A stretch of DNA of 43,108 bases, taken from an uncultured Lachnospiraceae bacterium. GTDB lineage: Bacteria > Bacillota > Clostridia > Lachnospirales > Lachnospiraceae. The notes under the pieces are model-generated. The model was not told the DNA's origin and did not search any database. It saw only the letters and a list, made by a program, of their open reading frames with translations. Position 1 is the stretch's first letter. The number at the start of each line of letters is the position of its first letter. Position numbers and translations under genes: made by a program. Below are positions 17,206 to 24,579 of this stretch, one piece after another. The stretch lies in contig CAMWJF010000035.1 in assembly GCA_947174505.1 (NCBI GenBank), positions 1 to 43,108 of the forward strand, given 5' to 3'.

Positions 17206-19291
17206 AGGAAGAAAATTATCGGAATATCTTGCAGAGGCTGAAATAAATCATACGATCTGTGTGGCAACGGAGTATGGCGAAATTTTGTTAAGACAGCATC
17301 CCTTTGTAAAAGTACATCAGGGAAGAATGAATCAGGAACAGATAGAAAGATTCCTGAGCAATGGAAAATTTGATGTTGTGGTAGATGCAACACATCCTTT
17401 TGCCAAAGAGATTACCTATAATATACAGGCAGCATTGAAAGAAATGGGGCAGATTGGAATATCAATTCCTTATTTAAGGTTGAAAAGAGACGGTATTACA
17501 GAGAGAGAAAACGGTATTACTTATTTTGAAACAAACGAAGAATGTGTGAAAGCGTTGGAAGATACGGAAGGAAATATTCTTCTGGCTACTGGAAGTAAGG
17601 AATTGTACAAGTATTGTGTTTCTGAAAGGATAAAGCATAGATTGTATGTAAGAGTACTTCCAAGTGTGGAAAGTCTTTCTCTTTGTATAGAGCAGGGCAT
17701 CTATGGAAAACAGGTTATTGCAATGCAGGGACCATTTACTACAGAGATGAATGAGGCTATCATTCGCCAATATGAAATAGCTTATCTGGTAACAAAAGAA
17801 AGTGGTGTTCCCGGTGGTTATTGGGAAAAAATAAATGCTGCAAAAAGAACTGGAACGAAGATATTTGTAATAGGCTGTCCTGAAGAGGGCAAAGGGTATT
17901 ATTTCTCTGAGATATGCCAAAAACTCGAAGATATGGGAGGAGAAAAAAATAGGGCGAAGAATCAGATAAAAGAGAATATGGAAATTATTCTGGCAGGAAT
18001 TGGTATGGGACATGCAAACGGTCTAACGAAAGAAGTAGAGAGGGTGATCAGTGAAGCAGACATTTTATTAGGGGCAGAGAGAATGCTTAAGACTGTCTGT
18101 TCTAAAGCAGAAAGACATCCTTTTTATCAGGCAGAACAGATCATTCCTTATCTGTATGATATACGGAGCGGAAATTTATTTGAGGAAACCCTATCCGAGG
18201 ATACCTCAATGCCATGCGGCAATAATAAGGAAAATAAAAAAGTTGTGATTCTTTTTTCGGGAGATAGTGGATTTTATAGTGGATGTCAGCCTTTATATGA
18301 GGCACTGGAAAAAGAAATTACCGAAGGACACATAAAGGCATCTTTGCGTATTCTTCCGGGTATTTCTTCCGTAGCTTATTTGGCTTCCTGCATTGGAGAA
18401 AGCTATCATGATGCGGCTGTTTACAGTATACATGGGAAAAAATTATACAACCTTGCACGCCGGATCAAAAGCAGTCAAAAAACATTTCTGATTACATCCG
18501 GTGTGAAAGATATAAATCAGTTGGGAGAACTGTTGATAGATGCGGGAATGCAAAAATGCGAAATCATAACAGGGTTTCAGTTATCCTATAAGGAACAGCG
18601 GGTAGAGAGGCATACGCCATTAGAGTGTATGGAATTGAAGGAGGAAGGGTTATATACATGTTTTGTTAAAAATCCGTATGCAATACAAAGAAGAGTGACA
18701 CATGGTATTGCAGATGGACAATTTATCAGGGACAGGGTTCCTATGACAAAAGAAGAGATTCGAGAGGTCAGTATCTGTAAGCTTCGGTTAAAAGAAAAGG
18801 CGGTAGTTTATGATATTGGCAGTGGCACCGGTTCCGTTGCAATAGAAATGGCGGGCATTTCTGACGATATACAGGTGTATGCGGTGGAGCAGAATCGCGA
18901 AGCAGTTTCTTTAATTGAAAAGAATAAAAAGAAGTTTGAACTGCAAAATGTAACAGTGGTAGAGTCGATAGCACCAGAGGGACTAACTGGACTTCCAATG
19001 GCGACACACGCATTTATAGGAGGAAGTGGCGGCAGATTAAAGGAAATACTGGTGTCACTCCGGCAGATTAATCCCAACATGAGGGTTGTGGTAAATGCTG
19101 TCAGTATGGAAACAATTTGTGAAATGAGAGAGATTTTATCAATAGATGATATGATAAGAGAAGAAGAGGTTGTGCAATTACAGGTAAGCAGGGCAAAAAA
19201 AGCAGGAAGTTATCATTTGATGCAGTCCGAGAATCCGGTTTGGATTTGTGCATTTGATTTCTGTGACGAAGAGCCTGAAGGAAAGGCGTGA
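17171..19291 (+). CDS. cbiJET: Triple fusion CbiJ-CbiE-CbiT: precorrin-6A reductase plus C5,C15-methyltransferase/decarboxylase
   Basis: A 706-aa three-domain protein. CbiJ (about 1-250): FAGTTEGRKLSEYL, VVDATHPFAKEITYN, AMQGPFTTEMNEAI, VTKESGVPGGYWEKI; it reduces cobalt-precorrin-6A. CbiE (about 270-505): IILAGIGMGHANGLTKEVE, ILFSGDSGFYSG, LRILPGISSVAYLAS; it methylates C-5. CbiT (about 515-695): RDRVPMTKEEIREVSI, SAM motif YDIGSGTGSVAIEMA, HAFIGGSGGRLKEIL; it methylates C-15 and decarboxylates C-12 acetate. CbiE-CbiT fusions (CobL type) are known; adding CbiJ joins three consecutive steps in one chain. TTG 17171 with AAGGAGAGG is preferred; ATG 17138 is an alternative that overlaps cbiH further. 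Confidence 0.92.
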   Translation: MKKILIFAGTTEGRKLSEYLAEAEINHTICVATEYGEILLRQHPFVKVHQGRMNQEQIERFLSNGKFDVVVDATHPFAKEITYNIQAALKEMGQIGISIPYLRLKRDGITERENGITYFETNEECVKALEDTEGNILLATGSKELYKYCVSERIKHRLYVRVLPSVESLSLCIEQGIYGKQVIAMQGPFTTEMNEAIIRQYEIAYLVTKESGVPGGYWEKINAAKRTGTKIFVIGCPEEGKGYYFSEICQKLEDMGGEKNRAKNQIKENMEIILAGIGMGHANGLTKEVERVISEADILLGAERMLKTVCSKAERHPFYQAEQIIPYLYDIRSGNLFEETLSEDTSMPCGNNKENKKVVILFSGDSGFYSGCQPLYEALEKEITEGHIKASLRILPGISSVAYLASCIGESYHDAAVYSIHGKKLYNLARRIKSSQKTFLITSGVKDINQLGELLIDAGMQKCEIITGFQLSYKEQRVERHTPLECMELKEEGLYTCFVKNPYAIQRRVTHGIADGQFIRDRVPMTKEEIREVSICKLRLKEKAVVYDIGSGTGSVAIEMAGISDDIQVYAVEQNREAVSLIEKNKKKFELQNVTVVESIAPEGLTGLPMATHAFIGGSGGRLKEILVSLRQINPNMRVVVNAVSMETICEMREILSIDDMIREEEVVQLQVSRAKKAGSYHLMQSENPVWICAFDFCDEEPEGKA

Positions 19292-19298
19292 CAGTTGC

Positions 19299-20732
19299 AT
19301 GAAAATAAAAAGAGTTATGATTGCTGCTCCTAAAAGTGGGAGCGGAAAAACAGTAGTTACCTGCGCCTTGCTTCAGGTATTAAAGGATTGTGGTTTGAAA
19401 GTGGCTTCTTATAAATGCGGACCGGATTATATTGATCCGATGTTTCATGAAAAGATAATAGATGTTCCGGCAAAAAATCTGGATACATTTTTTACAGATG
19501 AAGAAAAGACAAGGGAACTTTTTCAAAAAAGTGCAATGAAAATGGACTTTGCAGTTTTTGAGGGCGTTATGGGACTATATGACGGGTTAGGCGGAGTCAG
19601 GAAAGAAGGTTCTTCTTATCATCTTGCAGAAGTGACAAAAACACCGATTGTACTTGTTGTTGATGCGAAGGGGATGGGGCGTTCCACTATACCATTAATA
19701 GCAGGGTTTCTTAATTATGATAAAAACCATCTGATACAAGGTATCATACTGAACAGGATGTCAAAAGGATACTATGAAACATTAAAACCCTTGATAGAGG
19801 AAGAACTGCAAACCAGATTAATTGGTTTTTTGCCGGAGAAGGAAGAACTGCATTTTGAGAGCAGGCACTTGGGACTTTTTCTGCCTGATGAAGTGGATCA
19901 TATTAAAGAAAAATTACAGGCAGCTTCGGAATTATTTACAGAAACCGTTTCCGTAGAGTGTATAAAAGAAATAGCGGAAAGTGCAGAAGAACTGGAATTT
20001 GATGAAACAGTGACGGGAGAAACGCTGATTGACAATTACGGAAACATAAATCATGAGAAAACAGTCAGTGAATTAATGGAAGGAGCTGCTGTATGGGAGG
20101 GCCGTCCAACGATTGCAGTGGCAAAGGATGAAGCCTTTTGCTTTTATTATGCGGATAATATTCATTTGTTAGAGGAATATGGTGCAAAGATAACGTATTT
20201 TTCTCCGTTATGGGATGAAAAACTGCCAAAAGGATGTCATGCCCTGTTAATTGGGGGCGGATATCCAGAAGTTTATGCAAAGCAGCTTAGCGCAAATACG
20301 AAAATGTGCAAGGCAGTCAAAAATGCAGTAGAAAATGAAATGCCGATTGTGGCGGAGTGCGGCGGTTTTATGTATTTACATTCTCTTTTGAAAGATAAAG
20401 AAGGACATTGCTATGATATGGCAGGGGTTATTCCAGCAGCCTGCTTTTATACCGGAAAACTGGTTCGTTTTGGCTACATAGAACTTCGGGAAAAGCAAAA
20501 GCATTTTCTCCTAAATGGTGAGGGTATAAAAGGGCATGAGTTTCATTATTATGACAGTGCCTATAATGGGGCGGATGCAATAGCAGTTAAGCCGCTGACA
20601 GGAAAAGAATATACCTGTATTATAGAGAATAAAACGCAGTGGATGGGATTTCCACATTTATATTATCCGTCAAATACTATTTTCGCAAAAGCGTTTGTTG
20701 ATAAAGCAAGGAAATATAAGAAAACAATTTGA
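19299..20732 (+). CDS. cbiA: Cobyrinate a,c-diamide synthase CbiA
   Basis: ATP- and glutamine-dependent amidation of the a and c carboxylates of cobyrinic acid. The 477-aa protein has an N-terminal P-loop (MIAAPKSGSGKTVVT), YKCGPDYIDPMFHEK and FEGVMGLYDGLGG. The C-terminal class I amidotransferase has its Cys in AECGGFMYLHSLL (about residue 353) and a His in GHEFHYYDSAY. Start ATG 19299 lies 7 nt after the fusion gene, with GAAGGAAAGG upstream. It is the counterpart of CobQ earlier in the operon. Confidence 0.95.
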   Translation: MKIKRVMIAAPKSGSGKTVVTCALLQVLKDCGLKVASYKCGPDYIDPMFHEKIIDVPAKNLDTFFTDEEKTRELFQKSAMKMDFAVFEGVMGLYDGLGGVRKEGSSYHLAEVTKTPIVLVVDAKGMGRSTIPLIAGFLNYDKNHLIQGIILNRMSKGYYETLKPLIEEELQTRLIGFLPEKEELHFESRHLGLFLPDEVDHIKEKLQAASELFTETVSVECIKEIAESAEELEFDETVTGETLIDNYGNINHEKTVSELMEGAAVWEGRPTIAVAKDEAFCFYYADNIHLLEEYGAKITYFSPLWDEKLPKGCHALLIGGGYPEVYAKQLSANTKMCKAVKNAVENEMPIVAECGGFMYLHSLLKDKEGHCYDMAGVIPAACFYTGKLVRFGYIELREKQKHFLLNGEGIKGHEFHYYDSAYNGADAIAVKPLTGKEYTCIIENKTQWMGFPHLYYPSNTIFAKAFVDKARKYKKTI

Positions 20733-20754
20733 TAGGAAAGGAAGTGTGCAAAAA

Positions 20755-20997
20755 TTGAGTATGGAAAATTCATATAGATTTTTTGAAAACAGAGACTGCA
20801 TATATTTTCCATGTCATAAGGAAGTGGAAGATTTTAACTGTTTATTTTGTTATTGCCCTCTATATTTAAGGGAGAATTGTTTGGGGAATCCTTCGTATAT
20901 AGAAAAAGATGGGAGAAAGATAAAAGTTTGTACAAACTGTACCTTTCCTCATCAGCCTGAAAATTATGATGCGGTAATTCAGATGTTGAAAGAGTAA
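20755..20997 (+). CDS. Small Cys-rich protein associated with cobalamin genes
   Basis: An 80-aa protein with eight or more Cys in the spaced pattern CIYFPCH, NCLFCYCPLY, ENCLGN, CTNCTFPHQ, plus conserved His residues. It probably binds zinc or an Fe-S cluster. This matches my memory of the Pfam cysteine-rich small domain (PF04071) found beside or fused to corrinoid genes; its biochemical role is not established. TTG 20755 is 10 nt from AAAGGAAG; ATG 20761 is an alternative two codons later. It is the last gene of the cobalamin run and could be a metal or corrinoid handling factor (inference). Confidence 0.75.
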   Translation: MSMENSYRFFENRDCIYFPCHKEVEDFNCLFCYCPLYLRENCLGNPSYIEKDGRKIKVCTNCTFPHQPENYDAVIQMLKE

Positions 20998-21025
20998 AAA
21001 AACATCTCTGAATGTGATTTTACCA

Positions 21026-21054
21026 TTGACTGGATGACGAAAACGTAGTACCAT
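21026..21054 (+). promoter_or_regulatory. Sigma-A type promoter for the BlaI-like regulator
   Basis: TTGACT (21026-21031), 17-nt spacer, TACCAT (21049-21054). It lies about 100 nt before the regulator start, after the end of the cobalamin run. Confidence 0.5.
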
Positions 21055-21152
21055 ATACAGGAAAAGATAACACAATGGGATTGCATCAGTCAATGATCTG
21101 GGAATATGTATTACGTTTTTGGCTGGGCGAAGCGAAGGGAGCGGTGAAAGAC

Positions 21153-21539
21153 ATGAATGAAGTGATACTTTCTGATTCGGAAAAACTGATATTGGAGTGG
21201 ATGTGGGAGGAAGACAAGGAGTACTCCTACCGGGATTTCGCGGTACAGTTTGGTGAAGGTTCAGAAAAGGGCTGGAAGAAGCAGACAATTTCCACCTTCC
21301 TGACGAGGATGGAGCAAAAGGGAGTTATCTCTGTCCGGTATGAGGGGGAAGCTCGTTTTCAGAGGAGGCGGTATTTTAGGGCGATGAACAGGCAGGAGTA
21401 CGAGAGGGCAAGGGCGAGGCATCTTCTGGATTGCTATTTTGGCGGTTCTCTGAATGCGTTTATATCGGCATTGAACGGGGGAGAGCAGTTAAGTGATGAG
21501 GAGACGGCTGAGCTGCGAAGGTTTCTGGAGGACAGATAA
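21153..21539 (+). CDS. BlaI/MecI/CopY-family transcriptional repressor
   Basis: A 128-aa winged-helix repressor. The N-terminal half has LSDSEKLILEWMWEEDKEYS, TISTFLTRMEQKGVISV (recognition helix) and the wing FQRRRYFRAMNRQEYER. The C-terminal helix dimerises: FGGSLNAFISALNGG. Family members regulate beta-lactamase or copper genes and are normally paired with a BlaR1 protease or a copper ATPase. Neither is adjacent, so the target is unknown. Start set at ATG 21153 (AAGGGAGCGGTGAAAG); longer in-frame starts back to 21075 exist. A hairpin terminator follows. Confidence 0.85.
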   Translation: MNEVILSDSEKLILEWMWEEDKEYSYRDFAVQFGEGSEKGWKKQTISTFLTRMEQKGVISVRYEGEARFQRRRYFRAMNRQEYERARARHLLDCYFGGSLNAFISALNGGEQLSDEETAELRRFLEDR

Positions 21540-21565
21540 TGGTCTGTGACCGGATATTCCAGAAC

Positions 21566-21597
21566 AGAGGACGGCCGCTTGACAGCCGTCCTCTTTC
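21566..21597. terminator. Hairpin terminator between convergent genes
   Basis: AGAGGACGGC (21566-21575) pairs perfectly with GCCGTCCTCT (21585-21594), then TTTC. It lies between the regulator (+) and the DUF2461 gene (-) and could serve either strand. The T-run is short. Confidence 0.55.
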
Positions 21598-21638
21598 AGG
21601 ATTTGCAGGTTTGCATGATCCCCGGTTTGCGTGTTCCG

Positions 21639-22322
21639 TTACCTTGTGGGCATCTGAAAACCAGCGAGCGCCTTGTTCAGGTAATCATTGAATGGCTTCA
21701 TGATGTGGAAAAGCGCCGCTGACTTTGTAAGAAAAGCTTCCGCATCGCTTAATGCCTCATCTTTGACCGGGCATTCCAGATACCAGCTCTTAAACTTTAA
21801 ATATTCCGCCTGCGGATGCGTTTTCTCATACCCGGCAGGGACATTCTTTAATACCGTTCCCTGCACAGTAAAATACCGTTCGAACTCCGGCTCATGGATC
21901 ACTGCATTCCATTCTTCTCCGTTCTGGACAATATAGTCCCGTATCATCGTGGTCGCATCCTTAAACATATCTGCAAACAGGCCGCCGCCTAAAAAAGACT
22001 GGTTGCCGGGTTTTATCATAAGATAATATCCGACAGGGACCGGCAGCTTGCCCTTAGAGGAAATATGGGCACGGAATGCAGGATTATAAGGCGATTTGTC
22101 ATGGCTGAAGCGGGTATCCCTTACAATCTTAAAGGTAAGGTCTTTCGGACTGTTATGTAAAATGCTGCTGTCAAACTTTCCGATTTCCAATATCAAAGCC
22201 TGCAATAGTTCCTCAAACGCAGCGCTTGCCCTTTTGTAAGCTTCTTTGTTTGAATGATACCATTCACGATTATTATTCATGGCGAGTGACGACAGGTAAT
22301 CTATCATTAATTGCATATTCAT
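21639..22322 (-). CDS. DUF2461 family protein
   Basis: A 227-aa protein of the DUF2461 / TIGR02453 family, function unknown. Seen motifs are MIDYLSSLAMNNNREWYHSN, FKIVRDTRFSHDKSPYNPAF, YYLMIKPGNQSFLGGGLF and the C-terminal MKPFNDYLN. Start ATG (complement of 22320-22322) has GGAG seven bases upstream; the longer frame to 22388 is made of the structured repeat upstream and is rejected. It is probably cotranscribed with the sigma factor gene upstream on the same strand, through the two repeats between them. Confidence 0.85.
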   Translation of the reverse strand: MNMQLMIDYLSSLAMNNNREWYHSNKEAYKRASAAFEELLQALILEIGKFDSSILHNSPKDLTFKIVRDTRFSHDKSPYNPAFRAHISSKGKLPVPVGYYLMIKPGNQSFLGGGLFADMFKDATTMIRDYIVQNGEEWNAVIHEPEFERYFTVQGTVLKNVPAGYEKTHPQAEYLKFKSWYLECPVKDEALSDAEAFLTKSAALFHIMKPFNDYLNKALAGFQMPTR

Positions 22323-22331
22323 GTTTTTCTC

Positions 22332-22549
22332 CATTTCTGCGCTGCTTTCTGCGCATAAACGAGTTTGTGGCAAGCAACGCGCAGACACAAATCTCGCGAT
22401 TGAAAATTTTCATTTTCAATCTTTTCCTCCATGCTGCGACATTAGCCTCATTTCTGCACTGCTTTATTGTACCAATCCATATGTTACGGGTCTGTGGCAG
22501 GCAGCGCACCGACACAAATCCCGTAACTGAAAATTTTAATTTTCAATCT
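22332..22549 (-). repeat. Two tandem copies of a structured repeat between the sigma factor and DUF2461 genes
   Basis: Read on the minus strand, each unit starts with GATTGAAAAT pairing with ATTTTCAAT/GT. Next comes a stem closing a loop rich in GTTGC/GCTGC-TTGCC, and then a stretch ending near GCAGAAATG. In the gene-proximal unit the second stem is CGAG-A-TTTGTG with CACAAA-CTCG; in the distal unit it is CGGG-A-TTTGTG with CACAGA-CCCG. The change GAG/CTC to GGG/CCC keeps the pair. Approximate units on plus coordinates: 22332-22421 and 22450-22549. Confidence 0.7.
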
Positions 22550-22555
22550 TCTTCT

Positions 22556-23407
22556 TCACGAATTTCGGATAACGGAGAGCTGCGTGGAACATAACAGTTC
22601 TTGTATCAGGTGCTTCGTGCGTTCGGGAGACTGGTATGGCTTACAGAATGAAAAGTCCTGTGATAAATCGTCGATCTCTTCCATAGCATTCTTTACATCA
22701 ATCATGGTCTTGACAGGAATTTCCACGGCGGCGGTATAATCCATCTGCCTTGGATTTATTCTGTGGCTTTGTATGGCATAATTCACCCTGTCTTTACATT
22801 TGCATCTGCCACTGCCGTATTCCCCGCAATACTGCCCAAGAAAGTCCGCCATCTTTTTGCGAATTCGGGAAAGCCTCTGGCGATACGCTTCCGGGGTCAT
22901 TTCCATAATATCTCCCGCAATGCGGCTGTCAATTTGAAACATGGTGCCCAAGATGAAAATGCATCTGCTTTCAGGATCCAGACATTGCAGCATCACATTG
23001 GTGCAGGACATTTTCAGCTCCTCTGCCAGAATATCTTTTTCCACATTCTGCGTCAAATCCGGCACATCCCGTATTTTTGCGTTTTCTATGTCATCCCCAT
23101 AGTATTCAAAGCTGAGCGGATAACGGGCGAACATGTGTTTCTTGTAATTTTTTAGATGATTGGCAGCGATGCTGAATACCCATGTTGTGAACGAACTGTC
23201 ACCCCGGAAAGAAGACAGATGGGTAATTATTTTCAGTAAAATGTCCTGTGTGGCATCTTCAGCATCTGCAAAAGTGCCGAGCATCCGTAAAGATAAATTG
23301 AAAACAAGATCCTGCACACTTGTGACAAGGGTTTCCAGAGACTGTTTATCCCCGGCGGTGGCTCTTTCGGCTAAAGCCTGTAATTCTTCATTCGTTTTTT
23401 TGTTCAT
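22556..23407 (-). CDS. ECF-type RNA polymerase sigma factor with Cys-containing C-terminal extension
   Basis: A 283-aa sigma-70-family factor. Region 2 is at about 25-95: LVTSVQDLVFNLSLRML, DAEDATQDILLKIITHL, SFTTWVFSIAANHL. Region 4 is at about 135-190: QCLDPESRCIFILGTMF, DIMEMTPEAYRQRLSRIRKK. Typical ECF factors end there, near 190 aa. This one continues for about 90 residues with a Cys cluster (YCGEYGSGRCKCKD) that may bind metal or sense redox. No anti-sigma gene is adjacent, so the extension could be the regulatory part (inference). The AGGAGGT site precedes the ATG. Confidence 0.85.
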   Translation of the reverse strand: MNKKTNEELQALAERATAGDKQSLETLVTSVQDLVFNLSLRMLGTFADAEDATQDILLKIITHLSSFRGDSSFTTWVFSIAANHLKNYKKHMFARYPLSFEYYGDDIENAKIRDVPDLTQNVEKDILAEELKMSCTNVMLQCLDPESRCIFILGTMFQIDSRIAGDIMEMTPEAYRQRLSRIRKKMADFLGQYCGEYGSGRCKCKDRVNYAIQSHRINPRQMDYTAAVEIPVKTMIDVKNAMEEIDDLSQDFSFCKPYQSPERTKHLIQELLCSTQLSVIRNS

Positions 23408-23680
23408 TGACTTTTACCTCCTGTTACATTAGACAATGCGTTGCTGCCTGTGTGACAGAAATTTTTTCTTTTTTCTATGTCATTTTAGCATATGGCTGTG
23501 AAAAAATATAATACATTGATTGTAAATCCTTGGCGGGACTAAAGACGGGAAGTCTGTTTAACTGTCCGGCGAAGAATAACGGGCTGTTCCTAAACGCCGA
23601 TAAGCCCTATTATCATAGTCATGTTGCACAAAGTGCGTGGTTAGTATTACCTTTTGTATCGTTTCGGAATGGAGGAACAT
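23408..23680. other. Intergenic stretch between the sigma factor gene and the feoA remnant
   Basis: It contains the sigma factor leader (AGGAGGT on the minus strand) and a possible minus-strand -10 element TAAAAT near 23490 without a convincing -35. The remaining part, about 23530-23670, holds no ORF, repeat or promoter that I can support. Confidence 0.4.
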
Positions 23681-23800
23681 ATGATGCCGCTTACACTGGT
23701 AGAAGCAGGAGAAGAAAACATTATCAGAAAAATCGGAGGGAAGCAGGAAGTCAGGGCGCATCTGGAGAACCTCGCTGCGGGTGTGCAGGCTGCGCCATGA
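23681..23800 (+). pseudogene. feoA: feoA remnant (N-terminal part of the ferrous iron transport protein A)
   Basis: With a good GGAGG site, ATG 23681 opens MMPLTLVEAGEENIIRKIGG, continuing to HLENL. This is the start of a FeoA SH3-like protein, normally about 70-75 aa. The frame then goes off-family (AAGVQAAP) and stops at 23798-23800 after 39 residues. A possible shifted remnant of the C-terminal half (GRNLAEVKG) is seen from 23823 in another frame. No feoB follows. It looks like a decayed or deletion-truncated gene beside an iron regulator. Confidence 0.6.
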
Positions 23801-23866
23801 ATGGCGCCTGCCATCCGGCAAAGGCAGAAACCTTGCGGAAGTAAAGGGGACATACAACGGCGTTTT

Positions 23867-24259
23867 TCAGTCACGCCCTAAAACGGACAGGATACATTTT
23901 TTCATGGCTTCATAGCTTTCCGGCGTGATGTCATGCTCCATTTTGCAGGCGTCGCCTGCCGCAATCCGGGGGTCAACGCCCAGATGAACCAGCCAGTCCG
24001 TTAACAGGGTGTGGCGTTCGTAGACACTTTCTGCGATTTTTCGCCCTTCGTCCGTCAGGTGGAGATACCCATCCTCCGAAACGGTGATGTATTCGCGGCT
24101 TTTCAGGTTTTTCACGGCAACACTCACGCTTGGCTTTGAAAAATTCAGCTCGGTTGCCACGTCGATGGAACGTACCACAGAAAGACGCCTGCTCAGGATA
24201 AGTATTGTTTCAAGGTAATCCTCAAGGGACTCCTCGGATTTGTGCTGGATGTAGCTCAT
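23867..24259 (-). CDS. DtxR-family metal-dependent transcriptional regulator
   Basis: A 130-aa regulator with winged HTH (about 1-70: VATELNFSKPSVSVAVKNL) and a metal-binding dimerisation domain. Candidate ligands aligned by eye with MntR and DtxR are Asp14, Glu17, His83, Cys105, Glu108 and His109 (ACKMEHDIT). Cys105 matches the DtxR/IdeR ligand, while Asp14 matches MntR, so metal choice (Fe or Mn) is unclear. There is no SH3 domain, as in MntR. Convergent with the feoA remnant, which suggests a former iron-uptake locus. An operator-like palindrome overlaps its own promoter. Confidence 0.88.
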   Translation of the reverse strand: MSYIQHKSEESLEDYLETILILSRRLSVVRSIDVATELNFSKPSVSVAVKNLKSREYITVSEDGYLHLTDEGRKIAESVYERHTLLTDWLVHLGVDPRIAAGDACKMEHDITPESYEAMKKCILSVLGRD

Positions 24260-24295
24260 GGTATAAAAATACTCCTTTCCGGGGAAAAATTACCC

Positions 24296-24332
24296 GTAGG
24301 TTTATCCTAACACTTTAGGGAAGGGGTTGCAA
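24296..24332 (-). promoter_or_regulatory. Promoter of the DtxR-family gene with overlapping operator palindrome
   Basis: On the minus strand TTGCAA (24332-24327), 17-nt spacer, TAGGAT (24309-24304). The imperfect palindrome TTAGGATAAACCTA covers the -10 region (about 24296-24310) and resembles DtxR-type boxes (TTAGG arms). This suggests autoregulation. Confidence 0.5.
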
Positions 24333-24380
24333 GCCATGAAATGCTGTTAGCGAACTCTGGCGCATGCGGGGAGCCTTTTA

Positions 24381-24395
24381 TTCTATAGGAAATTG
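24381..24395 (+). repeat. Short repeat TTCTATAGGAAATTG, copy 1
   Basis: The same 15 bases recur at 31823-31837. In both places they are preceded within about 30 bases by GCGCAT and a short T-run, and both lie upstream of a plus-strand gene behind its own promoter. Confidence 0.5.
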
Positions 24396-24416
24396 TGACA
24401 GTGTAAACCATTCAAG

Positions 24417-24465
24417 GAGAATGCGGAGCATTCTCTGAATCGAGCGCGCGGGCGCTCGATTCTTT
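24417..24465 (+). other. Two adjacent perfect hairpins
   Basis: GAGAATGC (24417-24424), GGA, GCATTCTC (24428-24435), then GAATCGAGCGC (24437-24447), GCGG, GCGCTCGATTC (24452-24462), then TTT. The first resembles the second hairpin of the two-stem elements. The second looks like a terminator with a short T-run. Both lie upstream of the promoter at 24530, so they are probably not part of that gene's leader. Confidence 0.5.
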
Positions 24466-24527
24466 ATGTGAACCAAATTTTTCTTGTGCTTTTTTTACGA
24501 AATTTCTTTCCGTTATCTCTCAAATGT

Positions 24528-24535
24528 GATATAGT
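24528..24535 (+). promoter_or_regulatory. Extended -10 promoter element for the deacetylase gene
   Basis: TG-A-TATAGT ends at 24535, with a weak -35 (TTTCCG, about 24507). It lies about 45 nt before the chosen start codon. Confidence 0.4.
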
Positions 24536-24579
24536 ATAGAAGAATGTGGGATAAGAGAGTCAAAAAGGAGCCGATGAAG

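Noticed and set aside
22273..22515. Minus-strand 80-codon frame whose translation looks like the longer DUF2461 N-terminus
   Set aside because: It is the tandem structured repeat read as protein; the resemblance (ARCLPQTR versus VRCLPQTR) comes from the DNA repeat and not from a gene.
23530..23844. 104-codon plus-strand frame over the feoA remnant
   Set aside because: It is in a different frame from the recognisable feoA start and has no family features; the remnant has the ribosome binding site.
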